Source of the DNA: Anaerocolumna aminovalerica
GTDB lineage: Bacteria > Bacillota > Clostridia > Lachnospirales > Lachnospiraceae
NCBI RefSeq assembly: GCF_900115365.1
Contig: NZ_FOWD01000038.1
Coordinates: 1 to 38,397, forward strand
Length of the DNA stretch: 38,397 nt
Direction: 5' to 3'
The notes beneath the pieces are model-generated. The model was not told where the DNA came from, made no database searches, and saw nothing but the letters and a program-made list of their open reading frames with translations. Both the position numbers and the translations under genes were made by a program. Positions 24,994 to 32,649 of this stretch are shown piece by piece (position 1 is the stretch's first letter; each line of letters begins with the position of its first letter).

Positions 24994-25027
24994 AAAAAAC
25001 TGCCTTCTCTCTTTCGGAAAAGGCAGT
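24994..25027 (-). terminator. Terminator in the leader of the molybdopterin operon
   Basis: On the minus strand ACTGCCTT and AAGGCAGT form a perfect 8-bp stem, followed by TTTTTTG. It lies after the riboswitch-like RNA and 85 nt before the first start codon, the arrangement of a transcriptional attenuator. GAAAAGGAGTAT upstream could pair with ATACTGCCTTTTC (one bulge) as a competing antiterminator. Confidence 0.82.
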
Positions 25028-25043
25028 ATGAAGACTAGAGTCT

Positions 25044-25175
25044 GCTCCAGCAGCCTCTATCTAAATACTCCTTTTCAAACACGGAAGGCTGAGGCGTTTC
25101 CACTTCAACCCAAAAGCAAATCCATTGCTTTGGCGAAGCATCCTAGAATTCTCCTTAGATGCTTTTGCTCGGAGC
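25044..25175 (-). ncRNA. Probable Moco/Tuco riboswitch
   Basis: This minus-strand RNA has an outer stem GCTCCGAGC/GCTGGAGC and a hairpin AAGCATC/GATGCTT at 25136-25164. A second hairpin CCAAAGCAA/TTGCTTTTGG lies at 25110-25133, followed by a conserved-looking AGTGGAAACGCCTCAGCCTTCCG run. Position before molybdopterin genes, the multistem fold and the GGAAACGCCTC...CCTTCCG run fit my memory of the MOCO RNA motif (Rfam RF01055). That RNA responds to molybdenum or tungsten cofactor. The family assignment is from memory and needs a covariance-model search. Confidence 0.72.
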
Positions 25176-25202
25176 TTATTATTAAATTGTATTGGTTAAT
25201 AA

Positions 25203-25988
25203 TTAGTCTATGAAATCATCCTCATGTGCTAAGGCCTTGGCATACTTTGGTGTCATGAATTTCGTAGAGAATAGAAAATCAACATTTTTGTTATTCGTAA
25301 ATCGTTCTATATCACTATTTTCTTCTTTACCGGAAAGAACAGTATAAGCCCTTTCTATCTGGGGCCTGGTTGCATAATAAGGATGTTTTTCAAAGTAGGT
25401 TACAGGAGTTGGTGCCGGATATGTCTTACTATTAAATCGTACCATATTCACTATGGTGGTGACCAAATCTTTGTCTTCTACTAATGATGATATCATAGCA
25501 TAATTATCGCTCATATTCAACTTAGAATAATAGTATTTATCATTCTGACCTTCCTTATATACAATGTCTTCGCAGGCTTCATCCTTCTTTATTTCCATAA
25601 GAATTTGATCCACCTCTTCTATCTCTTTTTTTAAAGAAGCATATTTGGTTAAATTACCGGCAGCTGAACGAAGACGTATATAATCTGCCAACTTCATTGC
25701 TTCTGTCATTTCTTCATTTTCAGCCTCGTTTTGGTCTTCAGGCTCAACAAGATCTGCAAATTCATCTTCTACATCAGGCAAGGATGAAAGGAATTCAAGT
25801 AAATCAGGCTTTTCTGAAGTTTTATTTGAATCTTCCGCTTCGTTTCCTGTTTTAGAATTTAAATCACTATCATTTACTGAGGTTTTATTCTCCGTTGTTT
25901 CCTGAATTGTTTCTTCTGAAATATTATTTGCATCTTTATCGCTTTCTTCAATCTTTACAAAACCCGGTTTCTTTCTTCCAAATAACAT
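25203..25988 (-). CDS. Hypothetical acidic protein between the oxidoreductase and cofactor genes
   Basis: I do not recognise this 261-residue protein. Residues ~15-95 are low-complexity and very acidic (Asp/Glu/Asn/Ser/Thr), probably disordered. The C-terminal ~165 residues look folded: DYIRLRSAAGNLTKYASLKK, a helical Glu-rich segment, then TYPAPTPVTYFEKHPYYA. There is no signal peptide, membrane segment or cysteine motif. AGAGG lies before the ATG. It is 82 nt downstream of the YdhV-like gene, so it may be cotranscribed with it and act as an accessory protein, but nothing in the sequence proves that. Confidence 0.7.
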   Translation of the reverse strand: MLFGRKKPGFVKIEESDKDANNISEETIQETTENKTSVNDSDLNSKTGNEAEDSNKTSEKPDLLEFLSSLPDVEDEFADLVEPEDQNEAENEEMTEAMKLADYIRLRSAAGNLTKYASLKKEIEEVDQILMEIKKDEACEDIVYKEGQNDKYYYSKLNMSDNYAMISSLVEDKDLVTTIVNMVRFNSKTYPAPTPVTYFEKHPYYATRPQIERAYTVLSGKEENSDIERFTNNKNVDFLFSTKFMTPKYAKALAHEDDFID

Positions 25989-26070
25989 GTTATATCCTCT
26001 TTCTATGCCAGCTTTTATCAGGGCTGCACTATAAATAAATTATTGAACTAAGTTTATATGATTTTCCTTA

Positions 26071-28197
26071 TTATCTTGGGAGAATTCCTCTGGCTTCCAG
26101 ATCGTCTGCCATATCTCCTAAGCCAAATTTCTCAAGGGTTTTTCTTGTAGGAATACCGGTCTTAACATCCCAGCCCATTTCTTCATAGAAATAGTCCTTG
26201 GCAAGTTCCATATCGTCACGGTCCATTTTATAAGTACCCTCTTCAAATGCTTTGAAATCAGGATCTTGCTCAAATACCCAATTAGGAATCGCATCATGTG
26301 TATTACGTAAACTAGTGTCCCCAAATGCAATATTAAAGGATATTGCTGTCATAACACGAAGCATTTGAGATATACGTTCTGATGCAAATTCAAGGCTTTC
26401 TCTCGTATAGTTTACACCGGTTACGGCTGACATAAAATCAGCTTCCAGATTTAAGTCACCAACGTAATTTCTCTCTCTTGAAGGTGATTGTGTCATTGGC
26501 CACATCCAGTTACACACAGTAGCACTATCGTGGAATTGTTTTCCGTTAAATGCCCATTTAGCTACTTTGGCTTTGTTTCGGTTCATAGGTGTATAAGCCT
26601 TCTTATTATCGTAGCAGCCTTTACCAAAGAAACCTTCCATAGTTGCTTTCGATACTTCGTAAGGGGCACCGGAATTTTCAACATTAGTTAAATGATGAAT
26701 CATACAGTCACGATTATACATTAAGTTGAATAGTAAACCAATTTGTCCGGAATCTTCATTTGCATGATGTTTTGGATAACCGTTATATGTAATATTGGTA
26801 TTATTTGAATCAATCTTGTCAAAGTATTCTTTTCCAAGTTTCCATTTTTCAACCATGGCAAGAGTACCTTCTCCTAAGGTTGCAAGTTCACCTTCCTTAT
26901 AAGCAATACGACGAATAATTTCTATTGCCCAGCGAGGATCACCGCTCTTTTCCCATTCCCAAGGAAGGCTGTCATATTCTTCTTTAGGAAGCACTTCTTT
27001 TGCCTTGCCGGATACAAATAACCAGTTAAAATCTCTATAAAGGTTGGCATAATTACACCATAATCCCATATCATCCAGTGCATGTGAAGTTGCACCGCTC
27101 ATAACAAGGCTTGCATCTCCTTCATATTCAAAATCCTTAACTCCGCTTGGGTAGAACATAAATCCATAAAGGATAGGAACACAAGTATTAGATACATGAA
27201 CCGGAAGATCAAAATCTGCAAGAGGATCCATTTCATATTGGGTGTAACAACGAATTGGACAAGAGGTACATCCGCCTTGCTTTATTATGTAATTTGATGC
27301 GACTTCACCATGGTCAAATACACCTTTTAAAGTACGGTATGCTATCTTATTAATATCACCGCATGGTTGTTCTCCCATGTCAATAGGACCGCCTTCTGCT
27401 TTCTTCCACTGACGGCCAGGACCACCTGACCAACGGTTCTTTCCGCCTACCGCAGAATACTCTGCCCAGCTTTGAGGAACTGCAGGAACATTATGATTGT
27501 TGTTAGCGCCAATCAGGTCTTTTAACATGTAATTATTTAATTCCATGACTTTTTGGGGATCTGCAACTTTAACAGAGCCGGTACCACGCACTGCGATACC
27601 TTTTAACTTCTTACTTCCCATAACAGCACCGATACCGCCGCCTCCTGAGTTACCAAAGGAAGTATTCAAGGTTGAATAATTAACTAAATTTTCGCCTGCT
27701 GGTCCTATTGCTGCTGTTTCAAACTCCCGGCCATTCTCTTCCGTCATAATCCTATTAGCATCAAAGGTACCTTTTCCCCAGATATGGGATGCATCTTCTA
27801 AGGTTACTTTATCATCATCTATCTTAAGATATACTGGAGATGAAGATTTACCCTCCACTACAATAGCGTCATAACCTGCAAATTTAACACGAGGCCCAAT
27901 ATGTCCACCCATATGGGCATCTATAATAGAGTTACCTTTTGACCATGGAGATAAGAAAGAAATATTCATTCTTCCTGAACATGGTACACTTGAACCGGTT
28001 AACGGTCCTACTCCCATAACAAATTTTGATGCTTCATCATATGGTTTTGTTTCTAAAGGTACTTCTTCGTATATAATACGATAACCCATACCCATACCAC
28101 CAATATAATCCTGAAATCTTGTTGAATCTTCTGTTGTAATCTTTCCTGTTGTTAAGTTAACACGAAGAATTTTTCCAGCCCATCCGTATGTTGCCAT
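26071..28197 (-). CDS. YdhV-like aldehyde:ferredoxin oxidoreductase family enzyme
   Basis: The 708-residue protein is an AOR-family oxidoreductase with a bis-pterin Mo or W cofactor and one [4Fe-4S] cluster. It starts GWAGKILRVNLTTGKI, has GGMGMGYR, and binds the cluster through Cys310, Cys313 and Cys317 (CTSCPIRC) with Cys562 (TVCNWMWPM) as the likely fourth ligand. Length and motifs (IGANNNH, PQSWAEYS, YTPMN, CNWMWPMT) match E. coli YdhV (700 residues) more than archaeal AOR (~605). E. coli YdhV is known to carry bis-Mo-molybdopterin, so molybdenum is as plausible as tungsten. No export signal is visible. AAGGAGGG precedes the ATG, and the gene follows its ferredoxin-like partner by 13 nt. 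Confidence 0.93.
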   Translation of the reverse strand: MATYGWAGKILRVNLTTGKITTEDSTRFQDYIGGMGMGYRIIYEEVPLETKPYDEASKFVMGVGPLTGSSVPCSGRMNISFLSPWSKGNSIIDAHMGGHIGPRVKFAGYDAIVVEGKSSSPVYLKIDDDKVTLEDASHIWGKGTFDANRIMTEENGREFETAAIGPAGENLVNYSTLNTSFGNSGGGGIGAVMGSKKLKGIAVRGTGSVKVADPQKVMELNNYMLKDLIGANNNHNVPAVPQSWAEYSAVGGKNRWSGGPGRQWKKAEGGPIDMGEQPCGDINKIAYRTLKGVFDHGEVASNYIIKQGGCTSCPIRCYTQYEMDPLADFDLPVHVSNTCVPILYGFMFYPSGVKDFEYEGDASLVMSGATSHALDDMGLWCNYANLYRDFNWLFVSGKAKEVLPKEEYDSLPWEWEKSGDPRWAIEIIRRIAYKEGELATLGEGTLAMVEKWKLGKEYFDKIDSNNTNITYNGYPKHHANEDSGQIGLLFNLMYNRDCMIHHLTNVENSGAPYEVSKATMEGFFGKGCYDNKKAYTPMNRNKAKVAKWAFNGKQFHDSATVCNWMWPMTQSPSRERNYVGDLNLEADFMSAVTGVNYTRESLEFASERISQMLRVMTAISFNIAFGDTSLRNTHDAIPNWVFEQDPDFKAFEEGTYKMDRDDMELAKDYFYEEMGWDVKTGIPTRKTLEKFGLGDMADDLEARGILPR

Positions 28198-28210
28198 AAT
28201 TTATCCCTCC

Positions 28211-28843
28211 TTATACAATAGCTTGAGCAGCTGCAGTTACTTCATCCCAAGGAATAATAGCTAAAGCACCACTAGGACATCCCGCTGCACAAGCACCACA
28301 TGCAATACATTTGCTTGATTTGTTTGTTTCCGGATTCACGGCTGGCATATGCCATGGACAGGCTTCTACACAAGCTCCGCAACCAACACATTTCGATTCA
28401 TCTACCACCCTTGTCCCCTGGCCATTGGCAATGATAGCTTTTTGTGGACATGCATTACCACATGCAGGGTCCTTACATTGACGGCAGGTATCCGGATAAT
28501 ATGTAAAACTGCTATTATACATACCTTCTTTTCCATGAATATGTAGGTTACGGCTTACTTTAACTCTTGAAACATAAGTAGAAATCTCCCCATCGTTTAC
28601 TAATGTACAGTTATGTTCACATCTTTCACATCCGGTACACTTTGCAGTATTTACTACTAATAAGCCTTGTGGAAGCGCCCAGGTTGCTACCTGTTCATTT
28701 TCAATTTCCCGTTGTGAGCAACCGAATAAGGAAAGCATTGTTGCAGAAACAGTGAGTCCTGCTATGCTTTTCCCTGAAATTTTTAAGAACTGCCTTCTTG
28801 TCATTTGTTTGTCAAAAAAGCTCGTCTTCACGTCATTAGACAT
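28211..28843 (-). CDS. YdhY-like four-cluster ferredoxin with Tat lipoprotein signal
   Basis: The 210-residue electron-transfer protein has sixteen cysteines in four groups: 69/72/75/79, 120/123/128/132, 152/155/158/162 and 179/182/185/189. That is enough for four [4Fe-4S] clusters. The N-terminus carries a twin-arginine motif TRRQFLK (Arg16-Arg17), a hydrophobic run, and a lipobox-like SLFGC with Cys42. It could therefore be exported folded by Tat and lipid-anchored. The overall pattern matches E. coli YdhY, the partner of YdhV. GGAGG lies seven bases before the ATG. The tatA-tatC pair is divergent and adjacent. A Tat-anchored partner for an enzyme without a signal raises the question of where the complex sits. 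Confidence 0.93.
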   Translation of the reverse strand: MSNDVKTSFFDKQMTRRQFLKISGKSIAGLTVSATMLSLFGCSQREIENEQVATWALPQGLLVVNTAKCTGCERCEHNCTLVNDGEISTYVSRVKVSRNLHIHGKEGMYNSSFTYYPDTCRQCKDPACGNACPQKAIIANGQGTRVVDESKCVGCGACVEACPWHMPAVNPETNKSSKCIACGACAAGCPSGALAIIPWDEVTAAAQAIV

Positions 28844-28889
28844 AAAAAATCCTCCATTCTAGTAATTTTTTTCCTTTATGTCTCTTTCC

Positions 28890-28944
28890 TATTGCATTGA
28901 ACTTTATCCCCTAAACCACTGAAAAGTTCAGGCCCTGTGCAATA
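28890..28944 (-). ncRNA. Candidate cis-regulatory leader RNA of the ydhY-ydhV transcript
   Basis: Read on the minus strand, TATTGCA...TGCAATA (7 bp) encloses CAGGGCC on the 5' side and an 8-bp stem TGAACTTT/AAAGTTCA capped by a 17-nt loop containing GGTTTAGGGG. Both stems are perfect. It begins about 8 nt after the predicted transcription start. Its asymmetric purine-rich internal loop and large apical loop look like a ligand- or protein-binding RNA. It is not followed by a terminator, so control, if any, would be through stability or translation. I do not recognise the family. Confidence 0.55.
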
Positions 28945-28958
28945 TCTCTAACTCCTTT

Positions 28959-28988
28959 ATTGTATATCGGCATCATGTAGTTAGTCAA
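28959..28988 (-). promoter_or_regulatory. Promoter of the ydhY-ydhV genes
   Basis: On the minus strand TTGACT and TACAAT are 18 nt apart, giving a leader of about 110 nt. Confidence 0.62.
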
Positions 28989-29029
28989 TATACTTTCGTT
29001 ATTTTTTTAACATTTTGGACAAATATTTA

Positions 29030-29058
29030 TTGATTTTGAAATATATCTAATGTATAAT
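29030..29058 (+). promoter_or_regulatory. Promoter of tatA-tatC
   Basis: TTGATT and a perfect TATAAT are 17 nt apart, about 50 nt before the tatA ATG. It is back-to-back with the ydhY-ydhV promoter, with about 41 nt between the two -35 boxes. Confidence 0.75.
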
Positions 29059-29111
29059 GAGGTAGAACTTAGAAACTGATTTAATAAATAATTGGAAATG
29101 AGGTAGTTATT

Positions 29112-29309
29112 ATGTTTGGAAGAATTGGACCTTTTGAATTAATTCTAATCCTTTGTATTGCTTTGGTTGTTTTTGGGCCTAGTAAACTTCCACAAGTTGG
29201 GCGTTCTTTGGGAGAAGCGATTCAAGAATTTAAGAAGGGAAGTTCTCAGGTAAAAAAGGAGCTAAATAGCATAACAGAAGATACTATAGAAGACGACAAA
29301 AACGCTTAA
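29112..29309 (+). CDS. tatA: Sec-independent translocase protein TatA
   Basis: The 65-residue protein has the TatA layout: a membrane helix (~6-22) ending in FGPSKLPQVGRSLGEAI, the signature hinge and amphipathic helix, then a charged tail. TatA forms the translocation pore with TatC for folded twin-arginine substrates. There is no TatB in the window, as usual in Bacillota minimal systems. The neighbouring YdhY-like protein is an evident substrate. Confidence 0.95.
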   Translation: MFGRIGPFELILILCIALVVFGPSKLPQVGRSLGEAIQEFKKGSSQVKKELNSITEDTIEDDKNA

Positions 29310-29319
29310 GGTGGCAGAT

Positions 29320-30063
29320 ATGGATTCGACGAAAAAGACCAATAAACTGGTGGAACATCTGGCTGCACTTAGGAAAAGGTTAATCATCATTTTGGTTGTA
29401 AATATTGGTGCAGCATTGGTCTGTTATCAATTTATGAAAACTCTGATACAATATATTTTAAATTTAAACCCTGGGATGCAGTTCGTATATCTATCACCCT
29501 CTGAGAATTTTATGGCATGTATAGAATTAGCAATAACCTGTGCTATTGTCATATGTTCCCCCATAACTATTTTACAGATTTGGATGTTTGTATCCGCCGG
29601 GCTTTATAAAAAAGAAAAACTATACGTCCTTTTATCCCTGTTTTTTGGATTCTTTTTCTTTATTGGCGGCGTGTTGTTTTGCTATTATGTTGCGCTTCCC
29701 ATCACCTTAGACTTTTTTATGAGAATAAGTTTGGAGACCGTAACTGCAGCTGTATCAATCAGAAGCTTTATTTCTTTTTGTAATACAATGTTGTTATGCT
29801 TTGGAGTCGTATTTGAATTACCTGTAGTTGCATTCTTATTATCACTACTCGGCATTTTAAAACCTGCCTTTTTGAAGAAAAGCCATGGTGTATTAATATT
29901 AATTATATTTATCATTGCCGCAATTATTACACCACCAGATGTGGTAACGCAAATAATGCTGGGTGTTCCTATGACAATCTTATTAGAATTAAGTATATTA
30001 ATATGCACAATTGTAGATAAAAGCAAAAAGAAAAAGCGAGTTATGAGCGAAAGCCATACATAA
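29320..30063 (+). CDS. tatC: Sec-independent translocase protein TatC
   Basis: TatC is the twin-arginine signal receptor. The ~247-residue protein shows LVEHLAALRKRL at the N-terminus, then six membrane segments, with FVYLSPSENFMACIELA and the FELPVVAFLLSLLGI box. I place the start at the ATG at 29320, because AAGGTGG (29308-29314, overlapping the tatA stop) is its ribosome binding site. A GTG nine bases earlier lies inside that site. It is translationally linked to tatA. Confidence 0.95.
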   Translation: MDSTKKTNKLVEHLAALRKRLIIILVVNIGAALVCYQFMKTLIQYILNLNPGMQFVYLSPSENFMACIELAITCAIVICSPITILQIWMFVSAGLYKKEKLYVLLSLFFGFFFFIGGVLFCYYVALPITLDFFMRISLETVTAAVSIRSFISFCNTMLLCFGVVFELPVVAFLLSLLGILKPAFLKKSHGVLILIIFIIAAIITPPDVVTQIMLGVPMTILLELSILICTIVDKSKKKKRVMSESHT

Positions 30064-30091
30064 TAATGAAGGGGACACTTTTATAATATAA

Positions 30092-30129
30092 AACAGATTA
30101 TCTACTATAAGTGGATAATAGAAATCTGC
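30092..30129 (+). terminator. Hairpin after tatC
   Basis: CAGATT...AATCTG encloses TCTA...TAGA and a short loop, about 30 nt after the tatC stop. It lacks a T tract, so termination is uncertain. Confidence 0.45.
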
Positions 30130-30140
30130 TTCTTAAAGAC

Positions 30141-30373
30141 AAAACCATGATGCATTGGGTATGCACCATGGTTTTTATTTATGAGTTTATTTTAAATCAT
30201 TTACACCATTCTGTTTTTAATATAGCATATTTAAAAGTACTAAAAAAATTTGAAGAGTAGTTGCTTTTCCCACTACTTTTAAAAAAACCATGATGCACTT
30301 GGTATGCACCACGGTTTTTATATATAAAACTATATTTTAAACCTATTACACCATTCTTCTTTCAATATGGCAT
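30141..30373. repeat. Tandem pair of ~90-nt hairpin-bearing elements
   Basis: Unit 1 (30141-30228) and unit 2 (30284-30373) each start with AAAACCATGATGCA, then GGTATGCACCA[TC]GGTTTTTAT. Each continues with shared ATTTTAAA, TTACACCATTCT and AATAT[AG]GCAT blocks. Each hairpin is flanked by A and T runs and can end transcripts in both directions. A small extra hairpin AGTAGT/ACTACT lies between them at 30256-30277. The rest of 30374-30639 shows no gene. Confidence 0.75.
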
Positions 30374-30639
30374 TTCGTAAGTATCAATCCATATAGGTTC
30401 ACCATTAGTTTTAAAATAGATATTTTGCAAAAGTAAACCCTCCCGTCTCATAAGTTAGCGTTCATCAATTCCAAGTAGGTCTTTCTTGGGATTACACATG
30501 GCTGCAAACTATGCTTTCTATTTTAATCTCCTTCGTTATCTTATAGGAGAATGTTCCATCTATATGACAACTAAACCACTTCTTAATATATTATGAACAA
30601 GCCCTGCCTATGACAGTCTCACTTTTTACATAAGAAACA

Positions 30640-31434
30640 TCACTTATTTAATACTGCTTCCTTTAAAAAGAAATACCCATTATTAATTGTAACAGCAACA
30701 GCTTTTGAAGAAACAGTTGCACCTGATATAGCATCCATATCAGTGACATTTACTGGCTCTCCTGCCGGTTCTTCTTCACTTCCACTCACCAATAGATTAG
30801 CTTTTTGCAGTTTAGCCTTTGCCTGATCCTCCGGTGATAAATCTGTAAGGGGTGTGGATAGCTTTTCACCATTTTTAGAACTTGCCAGCAAACCTGCCGC
30901 ATATAAAGTACGCATTGCATTAGCTTCCGGTGAAGTATCCCCTGGATTCCATTCTGATGAACTATAATCTTCACCAGCTAATTCTGTTGTTGCAGCAGCT
31001 TCTCCTGATGTATTTACCTTTCCGGTAGTTGGTGATACCACTTCTAAATCTGCAACTTTAATAGGTGCAGTAATATCATGGAACTGGCTTAAAAATGCAT
31101 CTTCTGTTACTTTGCTGCCTATACCATCTGTCTCTCCCTGTGATACAATTTCTAAAGATAAAATATTTTCTCCGGTCTTATCAAAGGTTACTGCTGTTTC
31201 TATATCACTTGCAAATCCTTTGGCTGTTCCATACACCACATAACTTCCGTCCTCCAATGTATGCAATTCTTTCACCTGATATGTATCCCCACTCATTCCG
31301 GTTATATCTACCGGTGTGCCGCTGGCAGCAACAACTGCCTGATCTTTAATTGTTCTCATGCTAAAAATTATCCCCAAGGATAAAACACACATTGCACCTA
31401 AAGCAATACCTTGACCATATCTTCTTCTACGCAT
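30640..31434 (-). CDS. Exported FMN-binding domain protein
   Basis: The ~264-residue protein starts with a basic RRRRYGQG stretch and one membrane segment (~8-27). Inside the extracytoplasmic part DAISGATVSSKAV carries the [ST]GAT-type motif to which FMN is attached covalently through Thr by ApbE in the RnfG/NqrC family. The middle includes QGETDGIGSKVTEDAF, also typical of FMN_bind domains. I use the ATG at 31434 because AGGAG precedes it; an ATG 27 nt upstream overlaps that site. It is probably an extracytoplasmic flavin electron carrier. No apbE is in the window. Confidence 0.88.
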   Translation of the reverse strand: MRRRRYGQGIALGAMCVLSLGIIFSMRTIKDQAVVAASGTPVDITGMSGDTYQVKELHTLEDGSYVVYGTAKGFASDIETAVTFDKTGENILSLEIVSQGETDGIGSKVTEDAFLSQFHDITAPIKVADLEVVSPTTGKVNTSGEAAATTELAGEDYSSSEWNPGDTSPEANAMRTLYAAGLLASSKNGEKLSTPLTDLSPEDQAKAKLQKANLLVSGSEEEPAGEPVNVTDMDAISGATVSSKAVAVTINNGYFFLKEAVLNK

Positions 31435-31530
31435 AATCTCATCTCCTATACATTTTGTCATGATTTAGCAAAGTTATCTGCCACCGTCTAATTTGTAAAA
31501 ATCCATTTATTAAGAAAATCTCTCTTTAAA

Positions 31531-31559
31531 ATGATACCAAATTGTACCGTACATGTAAA
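31531..31559 (-). promoter_or_regulatory. Promoter of the FMN-binding protein gene
   Basis: On the minus strand TTTACA and TATCAT are 17 nt apart, about 97 nt before the ATG. Confidence 0.6.
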
Positions 31560-31635
31560 GATTATTTGTTAAACATTTATCAGTTTCTTTCTAGTTATAT
31601 GAACTGGTTTCTTTCTTGATTTCTTATAAAAAAAT

Positions 31636-31670
31636 GGCCTTATATCATATATTTTTAAGTATTTAAGGCC
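31636..31670 (-). terminator. Hairpin in the divergent intergenic region
   Basis: GGCCTTA and TAAGGCC form a perfect 7-bp stem, followed on the minus strand by ATTTTTTTAT. No minus-strand gene feeds it, so it may shield the FMN-binding gene from read-through. The rest of 31671-31946 contains small dyads (ACCGCTTAGCGGT, GTGAAG/CTTCAC) in what is probably the leader of the MobB-like gene. Confidence 0.55.
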
Positions 31671-31946
31671 TTTATGGTAATTATCAGTCTATTATCCTTT
31701 CATCCATATTGTATCTTAATCCTGTAAATGCTATAATATATACAATTTTAATAGACTAAAAAGTCTTAAGATTGAAAATTATTTATCAATCCCCTCCTAA
31801 CAGGATATCCCTATGAGGTCAAATAATTTGCGAATAATATCTTTTTCTTCATGCTTATAAACATGAACCGCTTAGCGGTATTCTAAAATAGGTGAAGACT
31901 ATTTTCCTTCACATTTTACATACTTACTGAAAGATTGGAGCCATAT

Positions 31947-32522
31947 ATGAATACAGAGAAAGCAGATCTTCTGCAAGCAAAACAGATGATACTAATTGGA
32001 GCAACAGGTCGTAATAGTGGAAAAACAACACTTGCTCTCCGGATTATTGATGAATACAAAGATAAAATGCCTATTATCGCATTCAAACTAATTACCGTAC
32101 ATGATAAAGGGGATATATGTCCCAGAGGGGGTAAAGGATGCGGTATATGCAAAGGGTTAAAAGAATGCTTTGATATAACAGAGGAAGTTGGCGAAGGTAC
32201 AAAAGATACTATGTTATTAAAAAAAGCAGGAGCCAGGCATGTTTATCTTATCCGTGCTTTTAAAGAAAATATAAGGGAAGCATTAGAAGAAGCATTGAAA
32301 TTGGTACCAAAAGACACTCTGGTTATCTGTGAATCTAACAGTGCACGTCTTGTAGCAGAGCCTGCCTGCTTTATTATGATTGAAAGCAGTACATCTTCTA
32401 GTATAAAACCAAGTGCACAGGCGGTTTTAGAGTATGCAGATTTTACTCTAAAACAAGAAGAAGATTCATTTGCTAATTTTGCGAAAGTGCATCTGCATCA
32501 AATAATAAGTAAATGTATGTAA
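31947..32522 (+). CDS. MobB-like P-loop protein with a four-Cys insert
   Basis: The ~191-residue protein has Walker A GATGRNSGKTT (18-28), close to the MobB form, and a strand ending DTLVICESNSARL. Between them a CPRGGKGCGICKGLKEC insert places cysteines at 58, 65, 68 and 74, unlike classical MobB, suggesting an Fe-S cluster or zinc. MobB assists nucleotide attachment to molybdopterin, but no MobA is visible here, and YdhV-type enzymes use cofactor without a nucleotide. The gene may therefore be a regulator, a metal or cofactor chaperone, or act elsewhere. I start at the ATG preceded by GGAG; the TTG 12 nt earlier overlaps the GGAG. Confidence 0.7.
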   Translation: MNTEKADLLQAKQMILIGATGRNSGKTTLALRIIDEYKDKMPIIAFKLITVHDKGDICPRGGKGCGICKGLKECFDITEEVGEGTKDTMLLKKAGARHVYLIRAFKENIREALEEALKLVPKDTLVICESNSARLVAEPACFIMIESSTSSSIKPSAQAVLEYADFTLKQEEDSFANFAKVHLHQIISKCM

Positions 32523-32529
32523 TTTCTAT

Positions 32530-32604
32530 TATATGGCGAACACCGGCACGAATAACCTCCGTCTTTATTTCGGCTTCTTGGTTATTCGTGCGAAGTCCCA
32601 TATA
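32530..32604. terminator. Large hairpin between convergent genes
   Basis: TATATGG/CCATATA encloses a perfect 12-bp stem GCACGAATAACC/GGTTATTCGTGC with a further CCG/CGG at the tip. The internal loop is asymmetric (9 and 6 nt). No T tract follows on either strand, so it may be a structured RNA or a 3'-end stabiliser rather than a simple intrinsic terminator. Confidence 0.6.
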
Positions 32605-32649
32605 TCAGGTATGAACCTTATTGAATTACTATAATAAATATTATATTTG

